A stretch of 64,000 nt of DNA from Nocardioides flavus (ex Wang et al. 2016) (GTDB lineage: Bacteria > Actinomycetota > Actinomycetes > Propionibacteriales > Nocardioidaceae), in assembly GCF_014653115.1 (NCBI RefSeq), contig NZ_BNAD01000001.1, positions 1 through 64,000 of the forward strand, written 5' to 3'. The position numbers and the translations under genes are program-made. Shown piece by piece: positions 16,959 through 24,304 of the stretch. The stretch's first letter is position 1; every line of letters begins with the position of its first letter. The notes under the pieces are model-generated. The model searched no databases. It was given only the letters and a program-made list of their open reading frames with translations, and was not told the DNA's origin.

Positions 16959-17756
16959 GTGACCGACCTGATCGTGCCCCGACGCTTCTGCGGACCTCCC
17001 GACTCCGGCAACGGCGGCTGGACCGCCGGCGCGCTGGCCGCGCTCGACGACGCGGACGCGCCCGCGGACCACTGCACGGCCTGGCCGGCGATCGAGGTCT
17101 CGCTCCGGCAGCCGCCGCCGCTCGACACCCCGCTCCCGGTCACGAGCGCCGACGGCGTGGCGACGGCGTCGTACGACGGGGCGCCCGTCGCGACGGCGCG
17201 GCGCGTCGACCGTGCGCTCACCGAGGTCGAGCCGGTCGACCCCGCGCTCGCCGCGACGGCGCAGGCGTCGTACCCCGGGTTGTCCTTCCACCCCTTCCCC
17301 ACCTGCTTCGCCTGCGGCACGGACCGCGAGGAGGGCGACGGCCTGCGGATCTTCCCCGGCCCGGTGGCCGCGGGACCGGGGCACGACGAGCGGGTCGCGG
17401 CGGCCTGGACCCCGCACCCGAGCCTGCACGAGGACTGGCATTCGTACGTCGACGACCAGCCGCGCGCCTCGGTCGCGGTCACCTGGGCGGCGCTCGACTG
17501 CATCGGCGGGTGGGCCGGCGACCTGACCGAGCGGTTGATGGTGCTCGGGCGGATGACCGCGCGCCTCGACGACCTGCCCGTGATCGGCGAGCCGCACGTC
17601 GCGGTGGGCGAGCCGCGCGGCCGGGACGGGCGCAAGACCTTCACCGCGTCCACGCTGTACGACGCGGCGGGACGGGTGGTCGCGACCGCCGAGCACACGT
17701 GGATCGCGGTGGATCCGGCGCTGTTCGGTGGACGGACACCTGCCCCGATCAGTTGA
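16959..17756 (+). CDS. Hotdog-fold (thioesterase-like) protein
   Basis: A 265-residue protein with the N-terminal pattern RRFCGPPDSGNGGWTAG (8-24), which in hotdog proteins marks the substrate pocket, and a FACGTDREEGDGLRIFPG segment near 121. Double-hotdog proteins of this sort are often acyl-CoA thioesterases or dehydratases, but no catalytic residue can be assigned with confidence. The GTG at 16959 starts at the right place for the domain. It is followed after 34 bp by the GH13 gene and may share its transcript. Confidence 0.7.
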   Translation: MTDLIVPRRFCGPPDSGNGGWTAGALAALDDADAPADHCTAWPAIEVSLRQPPPLDTPLPVTSADGVATASYDGAPVATARRVDRALTEVEPVDPALAATAQASYPGLSFHPFPTCFACGTDREEGDGLRIFPGPVAAGPGHDERVAAAWTPHPSLHEDWHSYVDDQPRASVAVTWAALDCIGGWAGDLTERLMVLGRMTARLDDLPVIGEPHVAVGEPRGRDGRKTFTASTLYDAAGRVVATAEHTWIAVDPALFGGRTPAPIS

Positions 17757-17790
17757 CCTGACCGCGGGGTGTGTTGAGAGGATGGTGCGC

Positions 17791-19392
17791 ATGGCTGATT
17801 TGAACGATCCAAAGACCTTCTGGTGGCGCAACGCCGTGGTGTACCAGGTCTATGTCCGCAGCTTCGCCGACAGCGACGGCGACGGCATCGGCGACCTGCC
17901 CGGCATCACCTCGCGCCTGCCCCACCTCGCCGACCTCGGCGTCGACGCGCTGTGGATCACGCCGTTCTACACCTCGCCGCAGAACGACCACGGCTACGAC
18001 GTGGCCGACTACCGCGACGTGGACCCGCTCTTCGGGAAGCTCTCGGACGCCGACGACCTGGTCGCGCGCGCCCACGAGCTCGGCCTGCGGGTCGTGGTGG
18101 ACCTCGTGCCCAACCACACCTCCGACCAGCACGAGTGGTTCAAGGCTGCGCTCGCCGCCGGCCCCGGCAGCCCCGAGCGCGCCCGCTACATGTTCCGCGA
18201 CTCCCCCGAGGGCAAGCCCGAGGGGACGCCGCCCAACAACTGGAGCTCGGTCTTCGGCGGCCCCGCGTGGACGCAGGTCGAGGACGGCCAGTGGTACCTC
18301 CACCTCTTCGACTCCACCCAGCCCGACCTCGACTGGCGCAACCCCGAGGTCGCCGAGATGTTCGAGGACGTGCTGCGCTTCTGGCTCGACCGCGGCGTCG
18401 ACGGCTTCCGGGTGGACGTCGCGCACGGCCTGTTCAAGGAGGAGAGCCTGCGCGACCAGATCGTCGAGGAGGGCGAGACGGCCTCCTCCGGCCAGGTCAA
18501 CAGCGACCACTCGATGGTGTCGCTCGACCTCAAGGACGAGCCCATGTGGGACCAGCCCGAGGTCCACGGCGTCTACCGCGCCTGGCACCGGATCCTCGAC
18601 GAGGCCGGACCCGACAAGATGGCGGTCGCCGAGGCCTGGACCCAGACCCCGGAGTCGATGGCCGCCTTCGTCCGACCCGACGAGCTCGACCAGGCCTTCA
18701 ACTTCGCCTGGCTCCTCGCCGACTGGTCCGCCGAGCCCTTCGCGGGGGTCATCACCGACACCCTCGCCGCGGTCGAGCCCGTCGGCGCCTCGCCGACGTG
18801 GGTGCTCAGCAACCACGACGTCGTACGCCACGTGACCCGCTACGGCGGCGGCGAGCAGGGCCTGGCCCGCGGTCGCGCCGCGACGCTCGCCATGCTCGCC
18901 CTACCCGGCTCCAGCTACCTCTACCAGGGCGAGGAGCTCGGCCTCGAGCAGGTCGACGTCGCCCCGGAGCACCGGCAGGACCCGTCGTACCTCCGCACCG
19001 GCGAGGTGGGCCGCGACGGGTGTCGCGTGCCGATCCCGTGGAGCGGCAGCGAGGCGCCGTACGGCTTCGGCCCGGGCACGGCGCAGCCGTGGATCCCGCA
19101 GCCGGCCGAGTGGGCCGACCTCACGGTCGAGGCCCAGACCGGCGACCCGTCCTCGACGCTGGAGTTCTACCGCGAGGCGCTGCGGGTGCGGCGCGAGTTC
19201 GCGTGGACCGCGGGCGACGACGTCGAGGTGCTCGACGCCGAGCCGGACGTCCTGATGTTCCGCCGCGGTCCGCTCACCGTCGTGCTCAACTGCGGCGAGA
19301 CCCCCGTCGAGCTGCCCGAGGGCGAGCTGCTGCTCGCGAGCGGCCCGGTCGACGACAAGCTGCCCGGCGACACCGCCGCCTGGCTGCGCTGA
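17791..19392 (+). CDS. GH13 alpha-glucosidase
   Basis: A 533-residue glycoside hydrolase 13 enzyme of the oligo-1,6-glucosidase / alpha-glucosidase subfamily. Seen are VVDLVPNHTSDQHEWF (102-117), the nucleophile Asp209 in GFRVDVAHG, the general acid Glu281 in AVAEAW, and the third acid Asp343 in SNHDVVRH. No signal peptide is present, so it acts on maltose, isomaltose, trehalose-related or sucrose-like sugars in the cytoplasm. GAGAGG lies nine bases before the ATG at 17791; an ATG at 17782 is less well spaced. Confidence 0.93.
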   Translation: MADLNDPKTFWWRNAVVYQVYVRSFADSDGDGIGDLPGITSRLPHLADLGVDALWITPFYTSPQNDHGYDVADYRDVDPLFGKLSDADDLVARAHELGLRVVVDLVPNHTSDQHEWFKAALAAGPGSPERARYMFRDSPEGKPEGTPPNNWSSVFGGPAWTQVEDGQWYLHLFDSTQPDLDWRNPEVAEMFEDVLRFWLDRGVDGFRVDVAHGLFKEESLRDQIVEEGETASSGQVNSDHSMVSLDLKDEPMWDQPEVHGVYRAWHRILDEAGPDKMAVAEAWTQTPESMAAFVRPDELDQAFNFAWLLADWSAEPFAGVITDTLAAVEPVGASPTWVLSNHDVVRHVTRYGGGEQGLARGRAATLAMLALPGSSYLYQGEELGLEQVDVAPEHRQDPSYLRTGEVGRDGCRVPIPWSGSEAPYGFGPGTAQPWIPQPAEWADLTVEAQTGDPSSTLEFYREALRVRREFAWTAGDDVEVLDAEPDVLMFRRGPLTVVLNCGETPVELPEGELLLASGPVDDKLPGDTAAWLR

Positions 19393-19412
19393 GGGTGGCC
19401 CCTCCGCCGCGC

Positions 19413-19487
19413 CCCGGGCGGTAGTTAGGGACGTTCTGGTAGGACATCCGAGCGGTTGACCTACCAGAACGTCCCTGACTACCCGGG
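19413..19487. terminator. 24-bp stem hairpin between convergent GH13 and MarR genes
   Basis: Left arm 19,420-19,443 (ends GGGACGTTCTGGTAGG) and right arm 19,460-19,483 (begins CCTACCAGAACGTCCC) pair over 24 positions with a single T-G wobble. The loop has 16 bases. The wobble pairs as U-G in plus-strand RNA, so the plus transcript (GH13) folds slightly better. No T-run follows. It is probably a transcription end for both facing genes. Confidence 0.65.
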
Positions 19488-19493
19488 GTGCGG

Positions 19494-19952
19494 TCAGCCG
19501 TCGTCGGACAGGGCCCGGTTGTACGCCGCCAGCTGGCCGGCGAACGTCGACAGCTCCTCGTCGCTCCAGGCGCCGAGGCGCCGGTCGAAGCGGTCGCTGC
19601 GGCTGCGCGCCACGGCCTCGAGGCGCGTACGCCCCTCGTCGCTGGCGTCGAGCAGGATCGCGCGGCGGTCCTCGGCGGCCGGCCGGCGCTCGACGAGCCC
19701 CAGGTCGACCAGCGTCTGCACCTGCCGGCTCACCCCACCCTTGTCCATGCCGAAGGCGTCGGACAGGTCGGCGGCGCGCATCGGGCCCTGCTTGGCCAGG
19801 TGCGTGAGCAGGAAGTAGGTCATCGGGTGCAGCTCGGGGTGGACCTCGCGGGCGCGCTCGCCCATCACCCGCTTGACCCGGCGGATCAGCGTCCCGACCT
19901 CCGCCTCGATCCGGCGCAGGTCGTCGTACCGCGTCGTCGATGCGGTGCTCAT
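19494..19952 (-). CDS. MarR family transcriptional regulator
   Basis: A 152-residue MarR protein: the HTH is at about 60-83 (MRAADLSDAFGMDKGGVSRQ), followed by the wing ERRPAAEDRRAILLDASDEG and a C-terminal dimer helix. The gene overlaps the stop of the MFS exporter gene (ATGA), so exporter and regulator form one unit. It probably represses the unit by binding the palindrome upstream of the exporter, and releases on binding a small toxic compound. Confidence 0.93.
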   Translation of the reverse strand: MSTASTTRYDDLRRIEAEVGTLIRRVKRVMGERAREVHPELHPMTYFLLTHLAKQGPMRAADLSDAFGMDKGGVSRQVQTLVDLGLVERRPAAEDRRAILLDASDEGRTRLEAVARSRSDRFDRRLGAWSDEELSTFAGQLAAYNRALSDDG

Positions 19953-21532
19953 GCCTCCGACGCCTCCGCCCTGAGCTCGTCCTCGCGCTTGACCGAGGTG
20001 CGCAGCGGCACCTCCTCGATGAGGAGCACCGCGACGAGCGCTCCCACCGCGAACGGCAGGGCGACGAGGAAGATGTGTCCGGTTGCGTCACCGAACGCGC
20101 TCTCGAAGACCACCCGCACCGGCGCGGGCAGGCCGGAGACGTCCGGGATGCCGCCCGTGGTGTGACCGACCGCGTCGGCGTACTCCGGGTGGACGGCGAG
20201 GACCCGCGCGAGGCCGGTCTTCACGGAGTCGGCGACCTGGTGGGCCAGCACGGCGCCGAGGGCCGCGATGCCGATCGAGCCGCCGAGCGAGCGGAAGAAC
20301 GCCACCACGGAGGACCCGGCCCCCATGTCGGACAGGGCGATGGTGTTCTGCACGGCGAGCACGAGGTTCTGCATGGTGGCGCCGAGGCCGAGGCCGAGCA
20401 CGGCCATGTAGAGGCCCGTGAGCCACAGCGAGGTCGACGCGTCGATCGTCGAGAGCAGCGCGATGCCGGCGATGACGAGGACCATGCCGCCGACGAGCCA
20501 GCGCTTCCACAGGCCCGTCGCGGTGATGATCCGGCCGCTCAGGATGCTCGAGACGAGCAGGCCGCCGACCATGCAGATCGACATGAGGCCGGCCCCGGTG
20601 GGGCTGAGGTCCTTGGCGCGCTGGAAGTAGAGGCTGAGGTAGACCGTCGAGCCGAACATCGCGACACCGATCAGCACCGAGGCGACCGTCGCGAGCGTCA
20701 GGGTCCGCTCGCGGAACAGCCGCAGCGGGATCACCGGGTCGACGGCGACGTTGGCCTCGACATGGATGGCCGCGGCGATCGTGACGACGGCGCCGGCCAC
20801 GAGCAGGCCGCTGGTCCAGGACGTCCAGCCGAAGTCCTGGCCGCCGAGCGACATCCAGACCAGCAGGATCGAGACGCCGCCGACGAGCAGGAAGGCACCG
20901 AGGTAGTCGATCGACACCTCGCGCTTGACCACCGGGAGGTGCAGCGTGCGCTGGAGGACGACGAAGGCGAGCGCGGCGACCGGGAGCCCGGCGTAGAAGC
21001 ACCAGCGCCAGCCGACGGTGTCGACGAGCACCCCGCCGACCAGCGGGCCGCTGACCGTGGCGAGGGCGAAGACCGCGCCGATGTAGCCGCTGTAGCGGCC
21101 GCGCTCGCGCGGGGAGACCATCGTGGCGATGACGACCTGGACCAGCGCGGTGAGCCCGCCGACACCCAGGCCCTGGACGACGCGGGCGCCGATCAGCACC
21201 TCCATCGACGGCGCGAGGCCGGCGGCCAGCGACCCCACCGAGAAGATCACCAGCGCGCTCTGCACGAGCACCTTCTTGTCGAACATGTCGGCGAACTTGC
21301 CCCAGATCGGCGTCGTCGCGGTCATCGCGAGCATGGTGGCGACGACGACCCAGGTGTAGCCCGTCTGGCTGCCCTGGAGGTCGTCGACGATTGTGGGCAG
21401 CGCGTTGCTGACGATCGTGCTGGAGAGCATTGCGACGAACATCGCCAGGAGCAGGCCGCTGAGGGCCTCGAGCACCTCCCGGTGGCTCATCTCCCCGCTC
21501 TGCTCGGCGCTGACGGCGGGCGCCTGGGTCAC
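19949..21532 (-). CDS. MFS drug exporter, DHA2 (14-TM) family
   Basis: A 527-residue major facilitator of the EmrB/QacA type. Motif A-like GKFADMFDKKVLV follows the second helix, motif C-like ATVSGPLVGGVLVD marks a drug/proton antiporter, and 14 hydrophobic helices can be traced. A long loop with APVRVVFESAFGDATGH precedes the last helix, as in the family. The start is GTG 21532 with GGAGG eight bases upstream. Substrates are not predictable. It is the first gene of an operon with its MarR regulator. Confidence 0.94.
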   Translation of the reverse strand: MTQAPAVSAEQSGEMSHREVLEALSGLLLAMFVAMLSSTIVSNALPTIVDDLQGSQTGYTWVVVATMLAMTATTPIWGKFADMFDKKVLVQSALVIFSVGSLAAGLAPSMEVLIGARVVQGLGVGGLTALVQVVIATMVSPRERGRYSGYIGAVFALATVSGPLVGGVLVDTVGWRWCFYAGLPVAALAFVVLQRTLHLPVVKREVSIDYLGAFLLVGGVSILLVWMSLGGQDFGWTSWTSGLLVAGAVVTIAAAIHVEANVAVDPVIPLRLFRERTLTLATVASVLIGVAMFGSTVYLSLYFQRAKDLSPTGAGLMSICMVGGLLVSSILSGRIITATGLWKRWLVGGMVLVIAGIALLSTIDASTSLWLTGLYMAVLGLGLGATMQNLVLAVQNTIALSDMGAGSSVVAFFRSLGGSIGIAALGAVLAHQVADSVKTGLARVLAVHPEYADAVGHTTGGIPDVSGLPAPVRVVFESAFGDATGHIFLVALPFAVGALVAVLLIEEVPLRTSVKREDELRAEASEA

Positions 21533-21553
21533 GTACGGGTCCTCCGCTCATGG

Positions 21554-21566
21554 TTGCGGTTCGCAA
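21554..21566. promoter_or_regulatory. Second palindrome upstream of the MFS gene
   Basis: TTGCG-GTT-CGCAA is a perfect 13-bp inverted repeat lying directly next to the larger palindrome, on the side of the MFS start. It may be a second half of a double operator, since ATGGTTGCG resembles the ATGGTTGTC arm of the neighbour. Confidence 0.5.
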
Positions 21567-21586
21567 TGGTTGTCGATGACAACCAT
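21566..21586. promoter_or_regulatory. Perfect 21-bp palindrome, probable MarR operator
   Basis: ATGGTTGTC-GAT-GACAACCAT has nine perfectly complementary bases in each arm. It lies 34-54 bases before the start of the MFS-MarR operon, in the region of the expected promoter. MarR proteins bind dyads of this size, so it is the likely site of autoregulation. Confidence 0.8.
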
Positions 21587-21629
21587 ACGCGTGGGTCGTC
21601 GATCCTCCAACCCCTCGGCCCGCCGCCCC

Positions 21630-21724
21630 CGGTAGTCCAGTGGCGAACCGTCGGGATCCGGGCTGGAGGACGACCGTTGGCCACTGGACTACCGCACGCC
21701 GACAACAGCTGGTCACTGGACTAC
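21630..21724. repeat. Inverted and direct copies of GTAGTCCAGTGG
   Basis: CGGTAGTCCAGTGGC (21,630-21,644) and GCCACTGGACTACCG (21,680-21,694) form a perfect 15-bp stem with a 35-base loop. A third copy, TCACTGGACTAC, follows at 21,713-21,724 in the second orientation, 32 bases after the second. It lies downstream of the micro-ORF element and could end that transcript. Confidence 0.6.
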
Positions 21725-21773
21725 TCGCGGGGGACGGCGGGCGGAGGGCGGCGTACGGACCCCGGACATGCAG

Positions 21774-21901
21774 CGACCCGCAGGCCGGCTGCCCCTCGAG
21801 GAGGGGCCCCGGCGGATGACACCGGGAGCCTGCGGGTCGGGTGGCTGCAGTGGATTCGCCGGCAGCTGTCGGCGGACCGGGCTGCCTAGCGGGCAGCCAC
21901 C
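21774..21901 (-). ncRNA. Structured RNA candidate downstream of micro-ORF (three-way junction)
   Basis: A 12-bp perfect outer stem (21,774-21,785 with 21,828-21,839; arm CGACCCGCAGGC) encloses two further stems: GCCCCTC/GAGGGGC and CCCGG/CCGGG, with few unpaired bases. Next to it, GGTGGCTGC (21,840-21,848) can pair with GCAGCCACC (21,893-21,901), which competes with the GGCTGCC/GGCAGCC hairpin (21,880-21,898) around the micro-ORF stop codon. Such mutually exclusive pairings are typical of attenuators. Strand follows the micro-ORF. It could be a leader of the MFS operon or a separate small transcript. Confidence 0.45.
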
Positions 21902-21924
21902 TCACTCATCCGAAAAGAACTCAT
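21886..21924 (-). CDS. Micro-ORF of 12 codons with near-perfect Shine-Dalgarno
   Basis: ATG at 21924 encodes MSSFRMSEVAAR and stops at TAG. Upstream lies GGGAGGTGATCC (21,930-21,941), almost the full complement of the 16S rRNA 3' end, with the GGGAGG core 11 bases from the ATG. A weak promoter TTGAGG-18-TACGGT (about 21,965-21,996) is possible. The stop codon lies in the loop of a 7-bp hairpin. Such signals suit a leader peptide. I recognise no family; it could instead be the decayed start of an HTH gene, as the sequence resembles such N-termini. Confidence 0.45.
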   Translation of the reverse strand: MSSFRMSEVAAR

Positions 21925-22015
21925 TCTCCGGATCACCTCCCTTCTGTGTACGGCCACCGTACGTCGGTGCGCAACAGGCCCTCAACGGGTTAAGCCGCCC
22001 CGCCCTCGAGGAGCG

Positions 22016-22054
22016 CCTCGCGCCGGGCAGCGGCAGTCATCGGGCGGCGCGAGG
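22016..22054 (+). promoter_or_regulatory. Inverted repeat in the 5' region of the following gene
   Basis: CCTCGCGCC (22,016-22,024) and GGCGCGAGG (22,046-22,054) form a perfect 9-bp stem with a 21-base loop, ending 34 bases before the next start codon. It may be a leader hairpin; no known riboswitch is recognised. Confidence 0.3.
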
Positions 22055-22088
22055 GTTCAGTCGGGCGCTGCGGGGTATCCGCCGGGGC

Positions 22089-22487
22089 ATGACTGCCATC
22101 GACAAGATCCTGAGCTCCGCCTTCGTCGACACGTACAGCGCCGCCCTCGCGCCGTCCTTCGACTTCCTCGACACCAGTGCCGGCGCGGAGGTCGAGGTGC
22201 CGGGTGCCCCGGCGGCGGTGAGCGCCGCCATCCAGAAGCTCCTCACCGACCAGGGCCACACCGTGATCGGGGCGAGCGAGGACCAGCTCGAGCTCGCCGT
22301 CGTCACCAGGAAGACGATGCTCAGCTGGGAGCTCGCCACCGGCATCGAGATCGCCCCGACGCCACACGGCTCGCACGTCTCGGTCTTCGTGCAGAACATG
22401 CCTGGACGCCCCAAGGCACTGCTCGACGGCAAGAAGAACAAGAAGGCCGCGCAGAAGCTCGCCGAGCAGATCCGGACCGCCGTCTGA
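22089..22487 (+). CDS. Hypothetical protein
   Basis: A 132-residue protein that I do not recognise. It has no signal peptide or membrane helix. The pattern GAPAAVSAAIQKLLTDQGHTV followed by alternating strands (DQLELAVVTRKTMLSWELAT, EIAPTPHGSHVSVFVQNMPG) and a final lysine-rich helix (LLDGKKNKKAAQKLAEQIRT) suggests a small alpha/beta domain, perhaps a lipid- or membrane-binding fold. Base use is normal for the genome. The start at ATG 22089 is the first sensible one. Confidence 0.75.
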   Translation: MTAIDKILSSAFVDTYSAALAPSFDFLDTSAGAEVEVPGAPAAVSAAIQKLLTDQGHTVIGASEDQLELAVVTRKTMLSWELATGIEIAPTPHGSHVSVFVQNMPGRPKALLDGKKNKKAAQKLAEQIRTAV

Positions 22488-22511
22488 CGCGCCGCCCCTG
22501 AGCGGGTGCGC

Positions 22512-23150
22512 CTACGGCGCCAGCCGTACGACGGCCCAGCCCTCGCCGTCGCGGCGGTAGACCAGCCGGTCGTGCATCCGGCTGGGCCGACCCTGCCAGA
22601 ACTCGACGGTCTCGGGCGCGACCCGGTAGCCGCCCCACGTGGGCGGCACCGGGACCGGGCCGTCGTCGCCGAACCGCTCGTGCGCCCGGGCGTACGCCGC
22701 GGCGAGGTCGGCCCGCGAGCGCACCGGCCGCGACTGCTCCGAGGCCCACGCCCCGAGCTGCGCCCCGCGCGGGCGGGAGTGGAAGTAGGCCTCGACCTCG
22801 GCGTCGTCGAGCGCGGTCGCGACGCCCTCGACGCGCACCTGGCGCTCGAGGACGTACCACGGGAAGAGCAGCGCGCAGCGCGGGTTGACGGCGAGCTCCT
22901 CGCCCTTGCGGGAGGCGTGGTTGGTGTAGAAGACGAACCCGTCGGGACCCACGCCCTTGAGCAGCACGGTCCGGCTCGAGGGCCGGCCGTCGGCCGACAC
23001 CGTGGAGACCACCATCGCGTTGGGCTCGTGGACGCCGGCCTCGAGCGACTGCCGCAGCCAGCGCTCGAACATCTCGATCGGGTCGTCGGCCAGGTCGGGC
23101 AGGTCCAGCCCGCCGCGCCCGTACTCCTCGCGCAGTCCGGTGAGGTCCAT
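22512..23150 (-). CDS. pdxH: Pyridoxamine 5'-phosphate oxidase
   Basis: The 212-residue protein has the PdxH pattern throughout: RPSSRTVLLKGVGPDGFVFY near 56-75, NHASRKGEELAVNPRCALLF, QVRVEGVA near 104, the C-terminal WGGYRVAPETVEFWQGRPSR and RLHD-like MHDRLVYRR end. It oxidises pyridoxine or pyridoxamine phosphate to pyridoxal phosphate with FMN. The product is a cofactor for SerC encoded nearby, though they are not in one operon. It is divergent from the citrate synthase gene. Confidence 0.95.
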   Translation of the reverse strand: MDLTGLREEYGRGGLDLPDLADDPIEMFERWLRQSLEAGVHEPNAMVVSTVSADGRPSSRTVLLKGVGPDGFVFYTNHASRKGEELAVNPRCALLFPWYVLERQVRVEGVATALDDAEVEAYFHSRPRGAQLGAWASEQSRPVRSRADLAAAYARAHERFGDDGPVPVPPTWGGYRVAPETVEFWQGRPSRMHDRLVYRRDGEGWAVVRLAP

Positions 23151-23203
23151 GGGTGGACAGTAGCGGCGGGGTGCACAATGAGCCGACCGTACGGAGGAGT
23201 GGC

Positions 23204-24304
23204 ATGACCGAGATCCAGCACGGCCTCGAAGGCGTCGTCGCGTTCGAGACCCAGATCGCCGAGCCCGACAAGGAGGGGTCGGCGCTGCGCTACCGCGGCG
23301 TCGACATCGAGGAGCTCGTCGGCCGGGTGCCCTTCGAGAACGTGTGGGGCCTGCTCGTCGACGGCGCCTACTCCCCCGGCCTCCCGCCCGCCGAGCCCTA
23401 CAACATCTCCATCCACACCGGCGACGTCCGCGCCGACGTGCAGGCCGCGGTCGCGATGCTCGCGCCGATGCTCGGGATGGGCCAGACCTACGACATCACC
23501 GACGAGCAGGCGCGCCTGGACCTCTCGCGCGTCGCGGTGATGGTGCTGTCGTACGCCGCGCAGTCCGCGCGCGGCCTCGGCAGGCCGGTCGTCACCCAGG
23601 CCGAGGTCGACCAGGGCCGCACGCTCGCCGAGCGGTTCCTGATCCGCTGGCGCGGCGAGGCCGACCCCAGGCACGCCCACGCCATCGACGCCTACTGGTC
23701 GAGCGCGGCCGAGCACGGCATGAACGCCTCGACCTTCACCGCGCGCGTCATCACCTCCACCGGCGCCGACGTGGCCGCCGCCTTCTCGGGCGCGATCGGC
23801 GCGATGTCAGGACCGCTGCACGGCGGCGCCCCCTCGCGCGTGCTCGGGATGATCTCCGACGTCGAGCAGTCCGGCGACGCCGAGGGCTACGTGAAGGGCC
23901 TGCTCGACCGCGGAGAGCGGCTGATGGGCTTCGGCCACCGCGTCTACCGCGCCGAGGACCCACGCGCCCGCGTGCTGCGTCGCACGGCCAAGGAGCTCGA
24001 CGCGCCCCGCTACGAGGTGGCCGAGGCCCTCGAGAAGGCCGCGCTGGCCGAGCTGCGTGAGCGCCGTCCCGACCGGGTCCTCGAGACCAACGTCGAGTTC
24101 TGGGCGGCGATCGTCCTCGACTTCGCCGAGGTGCCGGCGCACATGTTCACCTCGATGTTCACCTGTGCGCGCACCGGCGGCTGGTCGGCCCACATCCTCG
24201 AGCAGAAGACGACCGGCCGGCTGATCCGCCCGTCCGCGGTGTACGCCGGCCCGGGCACGCGGCCGGCGAGCGAGGTTCAGGGCTGGGACGACGCCTGGGC
24301 GTAG
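23204..24304 (+). CDS. citA: Citrate synthase (CitA-like)
   Basis: A 366-residue citrate synthase of the short actinobacterial CitA type. It has RYRGVDIEELVGRV near 30, GPLHGGAPSRVLGMI with a catalytic His near 208, GFGHRVYRAEDPRARVLR around 243-260, and ends in RLIRPSAVYAGPGTR. It condenses acetyl-CoA with oxaloacetate. GGAGG lies just before ATG 23204. Its last 28 bases overlap the end of the opposite gene for a secreted peptidase. Confidence 0.93.
   Translation: MTEIQHGLEGVVAFETQIAEPDKEGSALRYRGVDIEELVGRVPFENVWGLLVDGAYSPGLPPAEPYNISIHTGDVRADVQAAVAMLAPMLGMGQTYDITDEQARLDLSRVAVMVLSYAAQSARGLGRPVVTQAEVDQGRTLAERFLIRWRGEADPRHAHAIDAYWSSAAEHGMNASTFTARVITSTGADVAAAFSGAIGAMSGPLHGGAPSRVLGMISDVEQSGDAEGYVKGLLDRGERLMGFGHRVYRAEDPRARVLRRTAKELDAPRYEVAEALEKAALAELRERRPDRVLETNVEFWAAIVLDFAEVPAHMFTSMFTCARTGGWSAHILEQKTTGRLIRPSAVYAGPGTRPASEVQGWDDAWA

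Larger units (their letters stand above)
21533..22088. other. Gene-free stretch with regulatory and RNA-like structure
   Basis: This 556-base stretch is the only long gap in the window. From left to right it holds two operator-like palindromes in front of the MFS gene, a repeat hairpin at 21,630-21,724, a three-way-junction fold at 21,774-21,839, a micro-ORF with a very strong Shine-Dalgarno at 21,886-21,941, and an inverted repeat at 22,016-22,054 in front of the next plus-strand gene. No longer coding frame in it looks real. Confidence 0.7.

Noticed and set aside
20088..21905. Long minus-strand frame starting at a GTG inside the micro-ORF
   Set aside because: Most of it is a shadow of the MFS gene in another frame, and its first part crosses the structured region and the repeat hairpin without any protein-like pattern.
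21930..21946. Match to the 3' end of 16S rRNA (GGATCACCTCCCTTCT)
   Set aside because: It is not an rRNA fragment. It is the complement of the very strong Shine-Dalgarno of the minus-strand micro-ORF, and no further rRNA sequence is next to it.
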